Origin: Paenibacillus phyllosphaerae
GTDB taxonomy: Bacteria; Bacillota; Bacilli; Paenibacillales; Paenibacillaceae
NCBI RefSeq assembly: GCF_014192105.1
Contig: NZ_JACHXK010000018.1
Span: forward strand, 62,001 to 126,000
Direction: 5' to 3'
DNA length: 64,000 nt
Positions 26,901 to 35,528 of the stretch are shown piece after piece. Every line of letters begins with the position of its first letter. The stretch's first letter is position 1. A program made the translations under genes and the position numbers. Below the pieces are notes generated by a model that ran no database searches, had not been told where the DNA came from, and saw nothing but the letters and a program-made list of their open reading frames with translations.

Positions 26901-26950
26901 CTGCACATAATTCTTGTACATTGTAAGCGCTATCTATCGGGTGCTATAGT
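26901..26950 (+). promoter_or_regulatory. Activator-type promoter of the GH95 gene
   Basis: Box CTGCACATAA (26901-26910), box CATTG (26919-26923), a -35-like TTGTAA (26921-26926) and -10 TATAGT (26945-26950) followed by CG. Every element recurs with the same spacing before the importer operon at 29490, which points to one shared activator. The 26762-26900 part of this 350-base gap shows no gene. Confidence 0.65.
26921..26935 (+). promoter_or_regulatory. cre site (CcpA) overlapping the GH95 promoter
   Basis: TTGTAAGCGCTATCT matches WTGNAANCGNWNNCW at all positions. It covers the -35 and part of the spacer, the usual place for CcpA repression of carbon-source genes. Confidence 0.65.
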
Positions 26951-27063
26951 CGTCGTGCATCCAAATAACCGCATCGGCAATGGTTAGTCGCAACCTGCCA
27001 ACCATGTCGTTATCAATTGGTGGATGCGCTTGTATACCCAAATCGAAAGCAGAAGGGGAGGGG

Positions 27064-29367
27064 ATGTCCTTGAAGTCCGAAACGATAATGTGGTACGATG
27101 CGCCCGCCCAAATCTGGGATGAAGCACTGCCGGTAGGGAACGGATCGCTTGGCGGCATGGTCTACGGAACGGTCGATCAAGAGCAAATCCAATTCAACGA
27201 AGATTCCATCTGGTCAGGCGGACCAAGGAATCGGAACAATCCCGACACGCTGGACCATTTGCCGCTGCTCCGCAAGCTCCTCTTTGACGGGAAGCTGAAA
27301 GAAGCGCATCAGTTGGCCGAGGCTGCATGTTCAGGAACGCCGCGCAGTCAGCGTCATTACTTGACGGCTGGAGAGCTGATGCTGGAATTCACGCATCCCG
27401 CAGGTATGCTTCGCGACTATCGCCGGGAATTGGATCTCGACCGGGCGGTTGCGGTCACGACGTATGCCTATGGAGAGGTGAACTTCCGCCGGGAAGTGTT
27501 CTGCAGCTTTCCGCATCAGGTGATGGTCATCCGGCTCGAAGCCGACCAGCCGGGAGCGCTGAACTTCAGGGCGAGATTCGAACGGAAGAAAGGAAGGCAT
27601 ATGGATACCTCTTACCGTTACGGGACGGATACGGTCGTCATGACCAACCCGTGCGGAGGCATAGACACCGGCAGCTATACCGCTGCAGTCAAGGCGATTC
27701 CAACCGGGGGAAAGGTTCGGGTCATCGGCGAACATCTCATGGTCGAACAAGCGGATCGCGTCACGCTCATCCTTGCCGTTACCACCGCTTTTCGCCAAAC
27801 GAATCCGGAACAGCGTTGCTATGACTTGCTGAATCAAGCGGCGCAGCAGTCGTATGCTGCTTTGCGCGACCAACATGTCGAGGATTACCAGCAATTGTTC
27901 CGGCGCGTAAGATTCGAACTCGCTGAGCCAAACGGCGGTGAACATGAATTATGGCCCGTGTCCCAACGATTGGAGAACGTCAAGCAAGGTGCCGATGATG
28001 CCGGGTTATACACGTTATATTTTCACTTCGGCAGATACCTGCTCATTGCATGCAGCCGTCCCGGTGCCTTGCCGGCTAACTTGCAGGGGATATGGAACGA
28101 CTCCATGACGCCGCCGTGGGACAGCAAGTACACGATCAATATCAATACGCAGATGAATTATTGGCCTGCGGAATCCTGTAACCTGCCGGAGTGTCATGAA
28201 CCGCTCTTCGATCTGATCGAACGCATGCGGGAGAACGGCAGGGTCACGGCGCAGTCGATGTACGGCTGCAGGGGCTTTGTCGCCCATCATAATACGGACA
28301 TATGGGCCGATACAGCGCCACAAGATATCTATCCGCCCGCGACGATGTGGGTGATGGGCGGCGCATGGCTCACGCTGCATCTGTGGGAGCATTACAAATT
28401 CAATCCGGATGAACGGAACTTGAAGCGAGCCTATGAGACGTTGAAAGATTCGGCGCTGTTCTTTATCGATTTCCTCGTGGAGAGTCCGGAAGGTTATTTG
28501 GTCACGAGCCCATCCGTATCGCCCGAGAATCGGTATCGGCTGCCGAACGGCGAAGCCGGTACGTTATGCTACGGGCCAGCGATGGATACGCAAATCGTGA
28601 CGGAGCTTCTGGAAGCCTGCATCGAAGCCAGCGAACGGTTGAATGCCGACGAGGACCTGCGCGAGCAATGGACGGCGGTTAAGAACCGACTGCCCGCCAT
28701 GAAGCTCGGCCGGCACGGTCAGCTGCAAGAATGGTTGGCGGATTACGACGAGATGGATCCGGGCCATCGCCACATCTCCCACTTGTTCGGGCTGCATCCG
28801 GGATCGACGATCAGCCCGGGCTTGACGCCGGAGCTGGCTGAGGGAGCCCGAATAACGTTGAATCGCCGTTTGGAGAATGGAGGAGGCCATACCGGATGGA
28901 GCCGCGCTTGGATCATTAATTTCTGGGCACGGTTGCTGGACGGCGAACAGGCCTATGCGCATACGAAGGAATTGCTGCGCAAATCCACCTTGCCGAATTT
29001 GTTCGATAATCATCCGCCTTTCCAAATCGACGGCAACTTCGGAGCAATCGCGGGGATCGTCGAGATGCTCCTGCAAAGTCATCTGGGGTACGTCCATCTG
29101 CTGCCGGCCGTGCCGGGAATATGGACGTCGGGCAGCGTAACCGGACTGCGCGCAAGAGGAGGATTCGTCATTGATCTCAACTGGGCGGAGCGCAAGCTTC
29201 AGCATGCAGCCATACGGTCTGAGTACGGCGTGACCTTCCGTATGTTCACCGAGAATAGGGTTAAGGTTACCGGATCTGACGGAAAGCAGGTCCAGGTGAA
29301 TCAAAATGGACCGTACGTCGAATTCCCTACTCGCAAAGGCGAAGTGTACACGATCGTTCAGGCATAA
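27064..29367 (+). CDS. GH95 family hydrolase (alpha-L-fucosidase or alpha-L-galactosidase type)
   Basis: 767 residues, the usual GH95 length. The N-terminal beta-domain starts MWYDAPAQIWDEALPVGNGSLGGMVYG and IQFNEDSIWSGGPR. The catalytic (alpha/alpha)6 barrel includes NLQGIWNDSMTPPWDSKYTININTQMNYWPAESCNLPE, HHNTDIWADTAPQ and the C-terminal QIDGNFGAIAGIVEMLLQSH. Family members remove L-fucose or L-galactose from xyloglucan or pectic side chains. No signal peptide, so it acts inside the cell. The ATG has AAGGGGAGG directly before it. It has its own promoter with a cre site and lies just before the importer that shares its promoter pattern. Confidence 0.92.
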   Translation: MSLKSETIMWYDAPAQIWDEALPVGNGSLGGMVYGTVDQEQIQFNEDSIWSGGPRNRNNPDTLDHLPLLRKLLFDGKLKEAHQLAEAACSGTPRSQRHYLTAGELMLEFTHPAGMLRDYRRELDLDRAVAVTTYAYGEVNFRREVFCSFPHQVMVIRLEADQPGALNFRARFERKKGRHMDTSYRYGTDTVVMTNPCGGIDTGSYTAAVKAIPTGGKVRVIGEHLMVEQADRVTLILAVTTAFRQTNPEQRCYDLLNQAAQQSYAALRDQHVEDYQQLFRRVRFELAEPNGGEHELWPVSQRLENVKQGADDAGLYTLYFHFGRYLLIACSRPGALPANLQGIWNDSMTPPWDSKYTININTQMNYWPAESCNLPECHEPLFDLIERMRENGRVTAQSMYGCRGFVAHHNTDIWADTAPQDIYPPATMWVMGGAWLTLHLWEHYKFNPDERNLKRAYETLKDSALFFIDFLVESPEGYLVTSPSVSPENRYRLPNGEAGTLCYGPAMDTQIVTELLEACIEASERLNADEDLREQWTAVKNRLPAMKLGRHGQLQEWLADYDEMDPGHRHISHLFGLHPGSTISPGLTPELAEGARITLNRRLENGGGHTGWSRAWIINFWARLLDGEQAYAHTKELLRKSTLPNLFDNHPPFQIDGNFGAIAGIVEMLLQSHLGYVHLLPAVPGIWTSGSVTGLRARGGFVIDLNWAERKLQHAAIRSEYGVTFRMFTENRVKVTGSDGKQVQVNQNGPYVEFPTRKGEVYTIVQA

Positions 29368-29397
29368 AGCTCGCAATTGATTTTCGTTCCATAAATT

Positions 29398-29447
29398 CTG
29401 CACATAAGTAATGGGCATTGAAGCAGTTGAAGCACGGATGGTATAGT
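29398..29447 (+). promoter_or_regulatory. Activator-type promoter of the second Lpl importer operon
   Basis: Box CTGCACATAA (29398-29407), box CATTG (29416-29420), -35-like TTGAAG (29418-29423) and -10 TATAGT (29442-29447) followed by CG. The spacings equal those before the GH95 gene, while the intervening bases differ. Confidence 0.65.
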
Positions 29448-29489
29448 CGTTTTGCTTACGCACGAGCCTAAGGGGAGGTGAAATCAATC

Positions 29490-30464
29490 ATGCCGGAATT
29501 GGACCTGTCTATGAATGAAAACAAAGGCGGGAAGCGAGCGTCAACCTCGCTCCCTCCGTACTTGGCGATGCTGCGCAAGGATTTCCGGAAGAATAAATAT
29601 TTGTATTTCATCGGTCTATTCGGCGTCGCGTATTACTTCATCTTCAGCTACATTCCGATGTACGGAATTATTATCGCGTTTAAGGATTATTCCCCGGTTA
29701 AAGGGATCATGGGCAGTCCGTGGGTCGGTTTTCAGCATTTTACGGAGTTTTTCCAAAGTTTCTACTTTTGGAGATTGCTGAGGAATACGCTGCTCATCAA
29801 TCTATATGAGCTGCTCTTTGCCTTCCCCGCTCCGATCATCTTGGCGCTGTTGCTCAACGAGGTCAAACACGCTTTTTTCAAACGTTCCGTGCAAACGGTT
29901 ACATATCTGCCTCATTTCGTCTCGATCGTTGTCATCTGCGGAATGATCGTGGATTTCTCCCGCAAGGGGGGCTTGTTCAACTTGATCTTGGGCTGGTTCG
30001 GCCTCGAAGCGCAGAACCTGCTCCTCGATCCTTCGCTCTTCCGGACCATCTTCATCGGCTCGGGCATCTGGCAAGGGATCGGCTGGGGCTCGATCATTTA
30101 TTTGGCGGCGCTAACGTCCATCGATTCGCAGTTATACGACGCGGCGAAGATCGATGGGGCGAACCGCTGGAAGCAGATGCTTCACGTTACGTTACCGGGC
30201 ATTATGCCGACGATCATCATTTTGTTGATTCTGCGCATTGGCGGTATGATGGACGTGGGATTCGAAAAAATCATCCTGCTGTATAATTCCCAAACTTACG
30301 AGACGGCGGACGTCATATCGAGCTTTGTCTATCGCCGGGGATTGTTGGAAGCGGATTACAGCTACAGCACGGCCGTCAGTCTGTTCAACTCGGTCGTGAA
30401 CTTCATGCTTCTGATTCTGGCGAACCGAATAAGCAGGAAGGTCAACGAAACGAGTCTATGGTAA
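29490..30464 (+). CDS. LplB-type sugar ABC permease of the GH95-linked importer
   Basis: 324 residues. About six membrane helices, the LplB motif FKDYSPVKGIMGSPWVGFQHF and EAA-type loop DAAKIDGANRWKQMLHVTLPG. The ATG at normal spacing after AAGGGGAGGTGA is preferred to the GTG that overlaps that site. Operon order is LplB, LplC, LplA and then a sensor-AraC regulator, the classic arrangement in Paenibacillus. The promoter shares its elements with the GH95 gene, so the transported sugar is probably the GH95 substrate. Confidence 0.92.
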   Translation: MPELDLSMNENKGGKRASTSLPPYLAMLRKDFRKNKYLYFIGLFGVAYYFIFSYIPMYGIIIAFKDYSPVKGIMGSPWVGFQHFTEFFQSFYFWRLLRNTLLINLYELLFAFPAPIILALLLNEVKHAFFKRSVQTVTYLPHFVSIVVICGMIVDFSRKGGLFNLILGWFGLEAQNLLLDPSLFRTIFIGSGIWQGIGWGSIIYLAALTSIDSQLYDAAKIDGANRWKQMLHVTLPGIMPTIIILLILRIGGMMDVGFEKIILLYNSQTYETADVISSFVYRRGLLEADYSYSTAVSLFNSVVNFMLLILANRISRKVNETSLW

Positions 30465-30479
30465 GTCAGGAGGGAGAAC

Positions 30480-31358
30480 ATGATCAGACGCAGTATAGGC
30501 GATAAAATATTCGACTTATGCAACATCGTATTCCTGTGCGGGTTGATGCTCGTTACGCTGTATCCCTTCCTCTACGTTGTGTTCGCGTCGCTAAGCGTTC
30601 CGTCCGAGCTGGTCAAGCATAGCGGGATACTGTGGCGTCCGCAGGGCTTCTTTATCGATGCGTATAAGCTGGTGCTCAAGAATCCGATGATCATCAGCGG
30701 TTATAAGAACACGATCTTCTATGTCGTGGTCGGGACGCTGCTGAATGTACTGTTCACCGCATTGTTCGCGTTCGTCTTGTCCCGAAGGGATTTGTACTGG
30801 AAAAAATATATGATGATGATGGTTGTCGTCACGATGTTCTTCAGCGGAGGTCTTATTCCCGGCTATATCCTGATCAAGAACCTCGGCATGCTGGATACGC
30901 GATGGGCGCTCATCGTACCCGGGTTAATCGCAACCTGGAACCTCATCATCATGCGGACCTCTTTCCAATCCATCCCGTACGAGCTGGAGGAGGCCGCCAA
31001 GATCGACGGCGCTTCCGATCTGAGGGTGTTCGCCCAGATTATTCTTCCCCTGTCGGTCCCGCTACTTGCCGTCATGGTGCTGTTCTATGGGGTAGGGCAC
31101 TGGAATGCATGGACCGGCGCGCTCATTTATTTGCGAGACCGGGAGCTCTTCCCGCTGCAGCTCGTGCTGCGCGAGATTCTCATCGAGAACAGCACGACGG
31201 ATACGACGAACCTGTCCACGAGCACGGGGGATCCGTTCCTTGGCGAAGTCGTCAAGTATGCCACGATCATCGTGGCTACCGTTCCGATTTTGATTTTATA
31301 TCCGTTTATTCAAAAGTATTTTGCGAAAGGCGTCATGGTCGGGGCGCTTAAAGGGTAA
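30480..31358 (+). CDS. LplC-type sugar ABC permease of the GH95-linked importer
   Basis: 292 residues with about six membrane helices, EAA loop EAAKIDGASDLRVFAQIILPL and C-terminus YFAKGVMVGALKG. CAGGAGGGAG precedes the ATG, 15 bases after the LplB stop. It forms the channel with that permease. Confidence 0.92.
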   Translation: MIRRSIGDKIFDLCNIVFLCGLMLVTLYPFLYVVFASLSVPSELVKHSGILWRPQGFFIDAYKLVLKNPMIISGYKNTIFYVVVGTLLNVLFTALFAFVLSRRDLYWKKYMMMMVVVTMFFSGGLIPGYILIKNLGMLDTRWALIVPGLIATWNLIIMRTSFQSIPYELEEAAKIDGASDLRVFAQIILPLSVPLLAVMVLFYGVGHWNAWTGALIYLRDRELFPLQLVLREILIENSTTDTTNLSTSTGDPFLGEVVKYATIIVATVPILILYPFIQKYFAKGVMVGALKG

Positions 31359-31390
31359 CGGAAAGATCATTTTGATAGGGGGAATATGCC

Positions 31391-32986
31391 ATGCGAATTC
31401 AAGAATATGGTAAAATATCCGTAGCTGTCCTTATGGCCGCGTCTCTGATCGCCGGATGCAGCAACTCGTCCGATCCGGCGTCCAACGAAGCAAGCGAGAG
31501 CAATGGCGGACAGAAGACCGTAAGCTTCCTCTGGAACGGCAAATTCAGCAGCAAGATTCCGGAGCTTTCCGGGTACGGAGATGTCGAAGCCTACAAGGAA
31601 ATTCAGAAACGAACGCAAACGACCATTGATTTTCAAGATAATGATACGAGCAATCTCTCGCAGTTCAATATTATGCTGGCTTCCGGCACCTACCCCGACA
31701 TCATCTACGTTCCTGGCGGTTATCCGGGCGGCGTGGCCAAACTGGTGGAGGATGGCGTTGCCATTCGGCTGAATGAGCTCATTGATCAATACGCTCCGAA
31801 TTATAAGAAGCTGCTCGATGAACATCCGGAGATCAAGAAACAGGTGATGCTGGATGACGGCACCATCGCCAAATTCCCGCAGGTGAATCTGGATCTTCGG
31901 CGCAACGCCTGGAGCGGATTAATGATCCGTCAGGATTGGCTGGATCAGGTCGGACTGCCGATGCCATCGACGATCGATGAATGGTACGCGGCTTTGAAAG
32001 CGTTTAAGGATAATGATATGAACGGAAACGGCGATAAAGAGGACGAGATCCCGCTTGGCGATCAAAATGGGATGGGAAGTGTAAGCGCATTCAGCACGGC
32101 TTACGGCCTGCTTACCACGTTCCAGATTCATCCGCAGACAGGGAAAGTGACCTACGGCCCGTATGATCCCGCCTTCAAAGATTACCTTGCGACGATGCGC
32201 AAATGGTACGAAGAAGGGCTCATCGACAGCGAATTCGCGGCCACGGACAAGAAAGGGTTCGAAGCCAAATTCTCCAACAACGTCGTCGGCGCGTATGGAG
32301 GAACGATTACCGGAATCAATACGTACAAGAATCAGCTGCAAGGCACCTTGCCGGCATTCAAGCTGGTCGGCACCGCTCCGCCAATCGGACCGGCTGGCAA
32401 AGACTACAGCTCGGCGGGACAGCTCGCCCAGTATGTTCCGCTTGAAGGAGCCGTCGTCAGCTCGCAAGCGAAGGATTTGGAGACGGTCATCAAGCTGCTC
32501 GACTTCATGATCGGCCCGGAAGGAAGCGATCTTCAGAATTGGGGGATCGAAGGGAAGAGCTACGTCGTGGAGAACGGCAAGAAGAAATTTTCCGATGCCG
32601 TCATGAACGATCCAACCTACGAGTCCAGAGTAGCGGTCTCGCGGTATGCCTATCCGACTTCCGGCATGGTGAAGGTGATGAGCTACGATGCCTGGGCTGC
32701 CTTCGAATTACAGTACCCCGAAGCAGGCGAAGCCAATGAGCGTTGGTTCAATGCGGACAAGAGCCTGCTGCTTCCGCCGCTCCTGTTCAAAGGAGAGGAG
32801 AGTCAAGAAATCAGCAACATCATGAGCGAAGCGGATACCTATATGAAGGAAATGGTCTTGAAATTCATTATGGGCAATGAACCTCTGGACAAATTCGACG
32901 CCTATCTGGGAACGTTGAAGAAGATGAATATCGAAAGGGCGATCGCGATTCACCAAGCCGCGTATGACCGTTATCAAAGCAGATAG
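31391..32986 (+). CDS. LplA-type oligosaccharide-binding lipoprotein of the GH95-linked importer
   Basis: 531 residues. The signal peptide ends LIAGC with lipid-modified Cys23, followed by a Ser/Asn/Glu linker. The mature protein has the LplA features YADV-like YPDIIYVPGGYPGG, DNDMNGNGDKEDEIPLG (a calcium-site-like loop common in this family) and MNIERAIAIHQAAYDRY at the end. Surface-anchored, it supplies the two permeases just upstream. A stable hairpin right after the stop may protect its mRNA and reduce read-through into the regulator gene. Confidence 0.92.
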   Translation: MRIQEYGKISVAVLMAASLIAGCSNSSDPASNEASESNGGQKTVSFLWNGKFSSKIPELSGYGDVEAYKEIQKRTQTTIDFQDNDTSNLSQFNIMLASGTYPDIIYVPGGYPGGVAKLVEDGVAIRLNELIDQYAPNYKKLLDEHPEIKKQVMLDDGTIAKFPQVNLDLRRNAWSGLMIRQDWLDQVGLPMPSTIDEWYAALKAFKDNDMNGNGDKEDEIPLGDQNGMGSVSAFSTAYGLLTTFQIHPQTGKVTYGPYDPAFKDYLATMRKWYEEGLIDSEFAATDKKGFEAKFSNNVVGAYGGTITGINTYKNQLQGTLPAFKLVGTAPPIGPAGKDYSSAGQLAQYVPLEGAVVSSQAKDLETVIKLLDFMIGPEGSDLQNWGIEGKSYVVENGKKKFSDAVMNDPTYESRVAVSRYAYPTSGMVKVMSYDAWAAFELQYPEAGEANERWFNADKSLLLPPLLFKGEESQEISNIMSEADTYMKEMVLKFIMGNEPLDKFDAYLGTLKKMNIERAIAIHQAAYDRYQSR

Positions 32987-32995
32987 ACCATTAAA

Positions 32996-33040
32996 GCAGG
33001 TTGGACAACGATTAATTCGTTGCCAGCCTGCACCTATTTT
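32996..33040 (+). terminator. Intercistronic hairpin, partial terminator
   Basis: GCAGGTTGGaCAACG (32996 on) pairs with CGTTGCCAGCCTGC (ending 33031) apart from one bulge, then ACCTATTTT. The short T tract suggests partial termination or 3'-end protection of the lipoprotein message. Confidence 0.55.
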
Positions 33041-33062
33041 CAGGTTGCCAAGGGGGGAGAAC

Positions 33063-35372
33063 ATGCGGGCCAATGAATACCGGTTCTTCATTAAGTATTT
33101 AGCCTCGTATCTGGTCATATTGCTCATCCCGATCACCGTATTAACGCTCGTCGTCAACAATGTGTTCGTCAATAAACTGCAGGATGAAGTGATCTCCGGC
33201 AATCTGAACAGCCTCGACAAAGTGCGCTACCTGATGGATGACCAGTTAAAGTGGATCGATGACATGACCCATCAACTCTTGACGGAAGATAATAGTCTGA
33301 CGCAATATCGGATATCGGATCATTGGGGCTATAAAGCGTGGGGGATTACCCGCGAACTCAAACGCTTTCAACGATTGAGCCCGTTTATCCACGAGATATG
33401 GCTGTACTATAAAGATGAAAATGCTGTCTTTACCAGCAACGGCATCTACAGCATTCCCGTTCTGGCGAAGCAAATCTATACATTCGACGACCTGTCGGAA
33501 ACCCAGCTCGTCGCCCATCTGCAAGATCTTCAGTCTCCTGCCGTTCTGCCTACGAAAAAGGACGAAATCTCCGGGGACAACTATGTACGGATGTTCGTCC
33601 CGCTGTTCCCGACCAAGAATCAGTCAGAAGGGACGCTCGTATATCTGATCGAGGAAGAAGCCGTCCATCGCTTGATGTCCGCTTATCATACCGCGGCAGG
33701 ATCCGCATGGATGTTCGACCAGACCAATCAGCTCGTAACCGGAATGACGTCCGCGAACGGCCCGTCGGAGGAATCCGTCGCACGCCTGATAACCCAGTCG
33801 CCTTTGGAAGATTATCAGCAAGTCATGATGGACGGCAGCCAGTACTATATGTTCTCGATGCAATCCGAACAGTCCGGCTGGAAATACGTAACGCTGCTCC
33901 CCGTCAATGAGGTGATGGCGAGGGTCTCGCAAGCGCAAGAATGGTATATTTATGGCGTGATCGCTCTAGCGCTGCTGGGAGGCGCGGCGATCTACATCGG
34001 GATGCGCATGAACTATAAGCCGATCTATCAGCTGCGGCGGGATAGTATTCAGGTCTTGGCCAATCGGGCGAGGAATCGCAACGAACTGGATACCGTACGC
34101 GATGCGCTCAACCATCTGGCTCATCATAATAAAGAACTGGATGAAAGGGTGAAGAACAGAGCGCTTGCCGCTAGAAGCCATCTGTTTCTTTCCTTGCTGA
34201 AGGGAGAGTACGAAGAGACGGAGGATATGCTCGAATACGGTCAAGAGATCGGATTCCCGATCGCGCTTGCGAATCATAAGGTGCGAATAATGATCGTCCA
34301 GCTTCCCGCTCATTCCGATACGAAGCGTGCGCCAAGCATTGAAGCGATGTGCCGGTTATTCCCGGATACCTGTTCGGTGTTCGGGATCGAACATATGGAG
34401 CCCGGCAAGTACGTGGTCATGATGGCAAGAGTGGAGGGGGGAGATTCCGAGACGGAAGTATGCCTGCAGGCTTTCCGCGATACGTTAAGCCAAACATTGC
34501 AAGCACCGGTAACGGTTGGCGTCGGATCCGAGGTGGTTATATCGGATATTCCGAAGTCTTACTTGGAGGCGCAGACCGCAATCGGCTATCGTTTCGTTCA
34601 AGGCGTGAACAGGGTGATCGATTACGAGCGGATTCCGCTCCATTCTTGTCCGCAGGTGGAATATCCTCATTCCGAGATGGCAGGTCTGCAAAGCGCCATT
34701 CGAGAAGGCGATACGAATAAAATTCAAGGCCATCTAGCATTGATCGTCACCTTTATCAAGGAGATTCAGCCTCCTCTTATTGTGGCCAGAGGCTTGTGCT
34801 TCGAGATGATCCGATTGATTAATGGCGTGTGGAGAGAGCTGGGACTTCAGGAGGAACACGGTCCGGAGCGTTACCCGAACATCTTCGCTTTGGAGCGGTT
34901 GGAGACGATCGACGAGTTCGAGAACCTCATTCATACGATTAGCTCCGACCTGTGCAGCGCCTTCGAGAACCAGCAGGTTCTAGGTACGAAGGAAGCTGCG
35001 CTAGACGCGCGCTCGATCGAATCCATCATGGACTATATTCAAGCGCATGCCGATCGCTGCGAATTCACCCTGCAGGGGATGGCGGAGCACTTCGGCGTTG
35101 CGCTTCCCAACCTGGGTCAATTTTTCAAAGACCGGACAGGACAGACGCTATTGGAATATACGACCAGCCTTCGGATGGAAAAAGCCAAAGTGCTGTTGAC
35201 CTCGACCTCGCTGCAATTGAAAGCCGTTGCCGAGGAAGTCGGATACAACAATGTGTCCAGCTTCATACGCCGGTTCAAGCAGCTAACCGGCGTCACGCCA
35301 GGGGAATACCGTTCCATTCGACTGGAGAGCGATTCATCGCTTTCGAACGAGGGGGATATCATGCAACTGTAA
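33063..35372 (+). CDS. Membrane sensor AraC-family regulator of the GH95-linked importer
   Basis: 769 residues. A helix near 12-35 (YLASYLVILLIPITVLTLVV), an extracellular sensor domain to about 290, a second helix (about 298-318), a cytoplasmic linker, and a C-terminal AraC domain (about 660-755; MAEHFGVALPNLGQFFKDRTGQ and EEVGYNNVSSFIRRFKQLTGVTPGEYR). AAGGGGGGAG precedes the ATG. As last gene of the importer operon it is the most likely activator for the two matching promoters at 26901 and 29398. Confidence 0.9.
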   Translation: MRANEYRFFIKYLASYLVILLIPITVLTLVVNNVFVNKLQDEVISGNLNSLDKVRYLMDDQLKWIDDMTHQLLTEDNSLTQYRISDHWGYKAWGITRELKRFQRLSPFIHEIWLYYKDENAVFTSNGIYSIPVLAKQIYTFDDLSETQLVAHLQDLQSPAVLPTKKDEISGDNYVRMFVPLFPTKNQSEGTLVYLIEEEAVHRLMSAYHTAAGSAWMFDQTNQLVTGMTSANGPSEESVARLITQSPLEDYQQVMMDGSQYYMFSMQSEQSGWKYVTLLPVNEVMARVSQAQEWYIYGVIALALLGGAAIYIGMRMNYKPIYQLRRDSIQVLANRARNRNELDTVRDALNHLAHHNKELDERVKNRALAARSHLFLSLLKGEYEETEDMLEYGQEIGFPIALANHKVRIMIVQLPAHSDTKRAPSIEAMCRLFPDTCSVFGIEHMEPGKYVVMMARVEGGDSETEVCLQAFRDTLSQTLQAPVTVGVGSEVVISDIPKSYLEAQTAIGYRFVQGVNRVIDYERIPLHSCPQVEYPHSEMAGLQSAIREGDTNKIQGHLALIVTFIKEIQPPLIVARGLCFEMIRLINGVWRELGLQEEHGPERYPNIFALERLETIDEFENLIHTISSDLCSAFENQQVLGTKEAALDARSIESIMDYIQAHADRCEFTLQGMAEHFGVALPNLGQFFKDRTGQTLLEYTTSLRMEKAKVLLTSTSLQLKAVAEEVGYNNVSSFIRRFKQLTGVTPGEYRSIRLESDSSLSNEGDIMQL

Positions 35373-35390
35373 ATGTTTGTTCTAATACCG

Positions 35391-35436
35391 AAAAACCAGC
35401 GCGCTTAAAATTAGTGCGGCTGGTTTTTTATGTTTT
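35391..35436 (+). terminator. Terminator of the GH95-linked importer operon
   Basis: AAAAACCAGC (35391-35400) pairs with GCTGGTTTTT (35419-35428), followed by more T. Confidence 0.85.
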
Positions 35437-35528
35437 TTCTGCGCCGCCGGTATTAAACGAACAACAAAAACTGGAACTTTTTGGTTTTCAAAATCGTCTT
35501 TAGACTAAGTAGTGAAAGGAGAATCGAG

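Noticed and set aside
28564-29487. 307-codon minus-strand reading frame
   Set aside because: Antisense to the GH95 gene; composition is that of a codon-bias shadow and no motif is seen.
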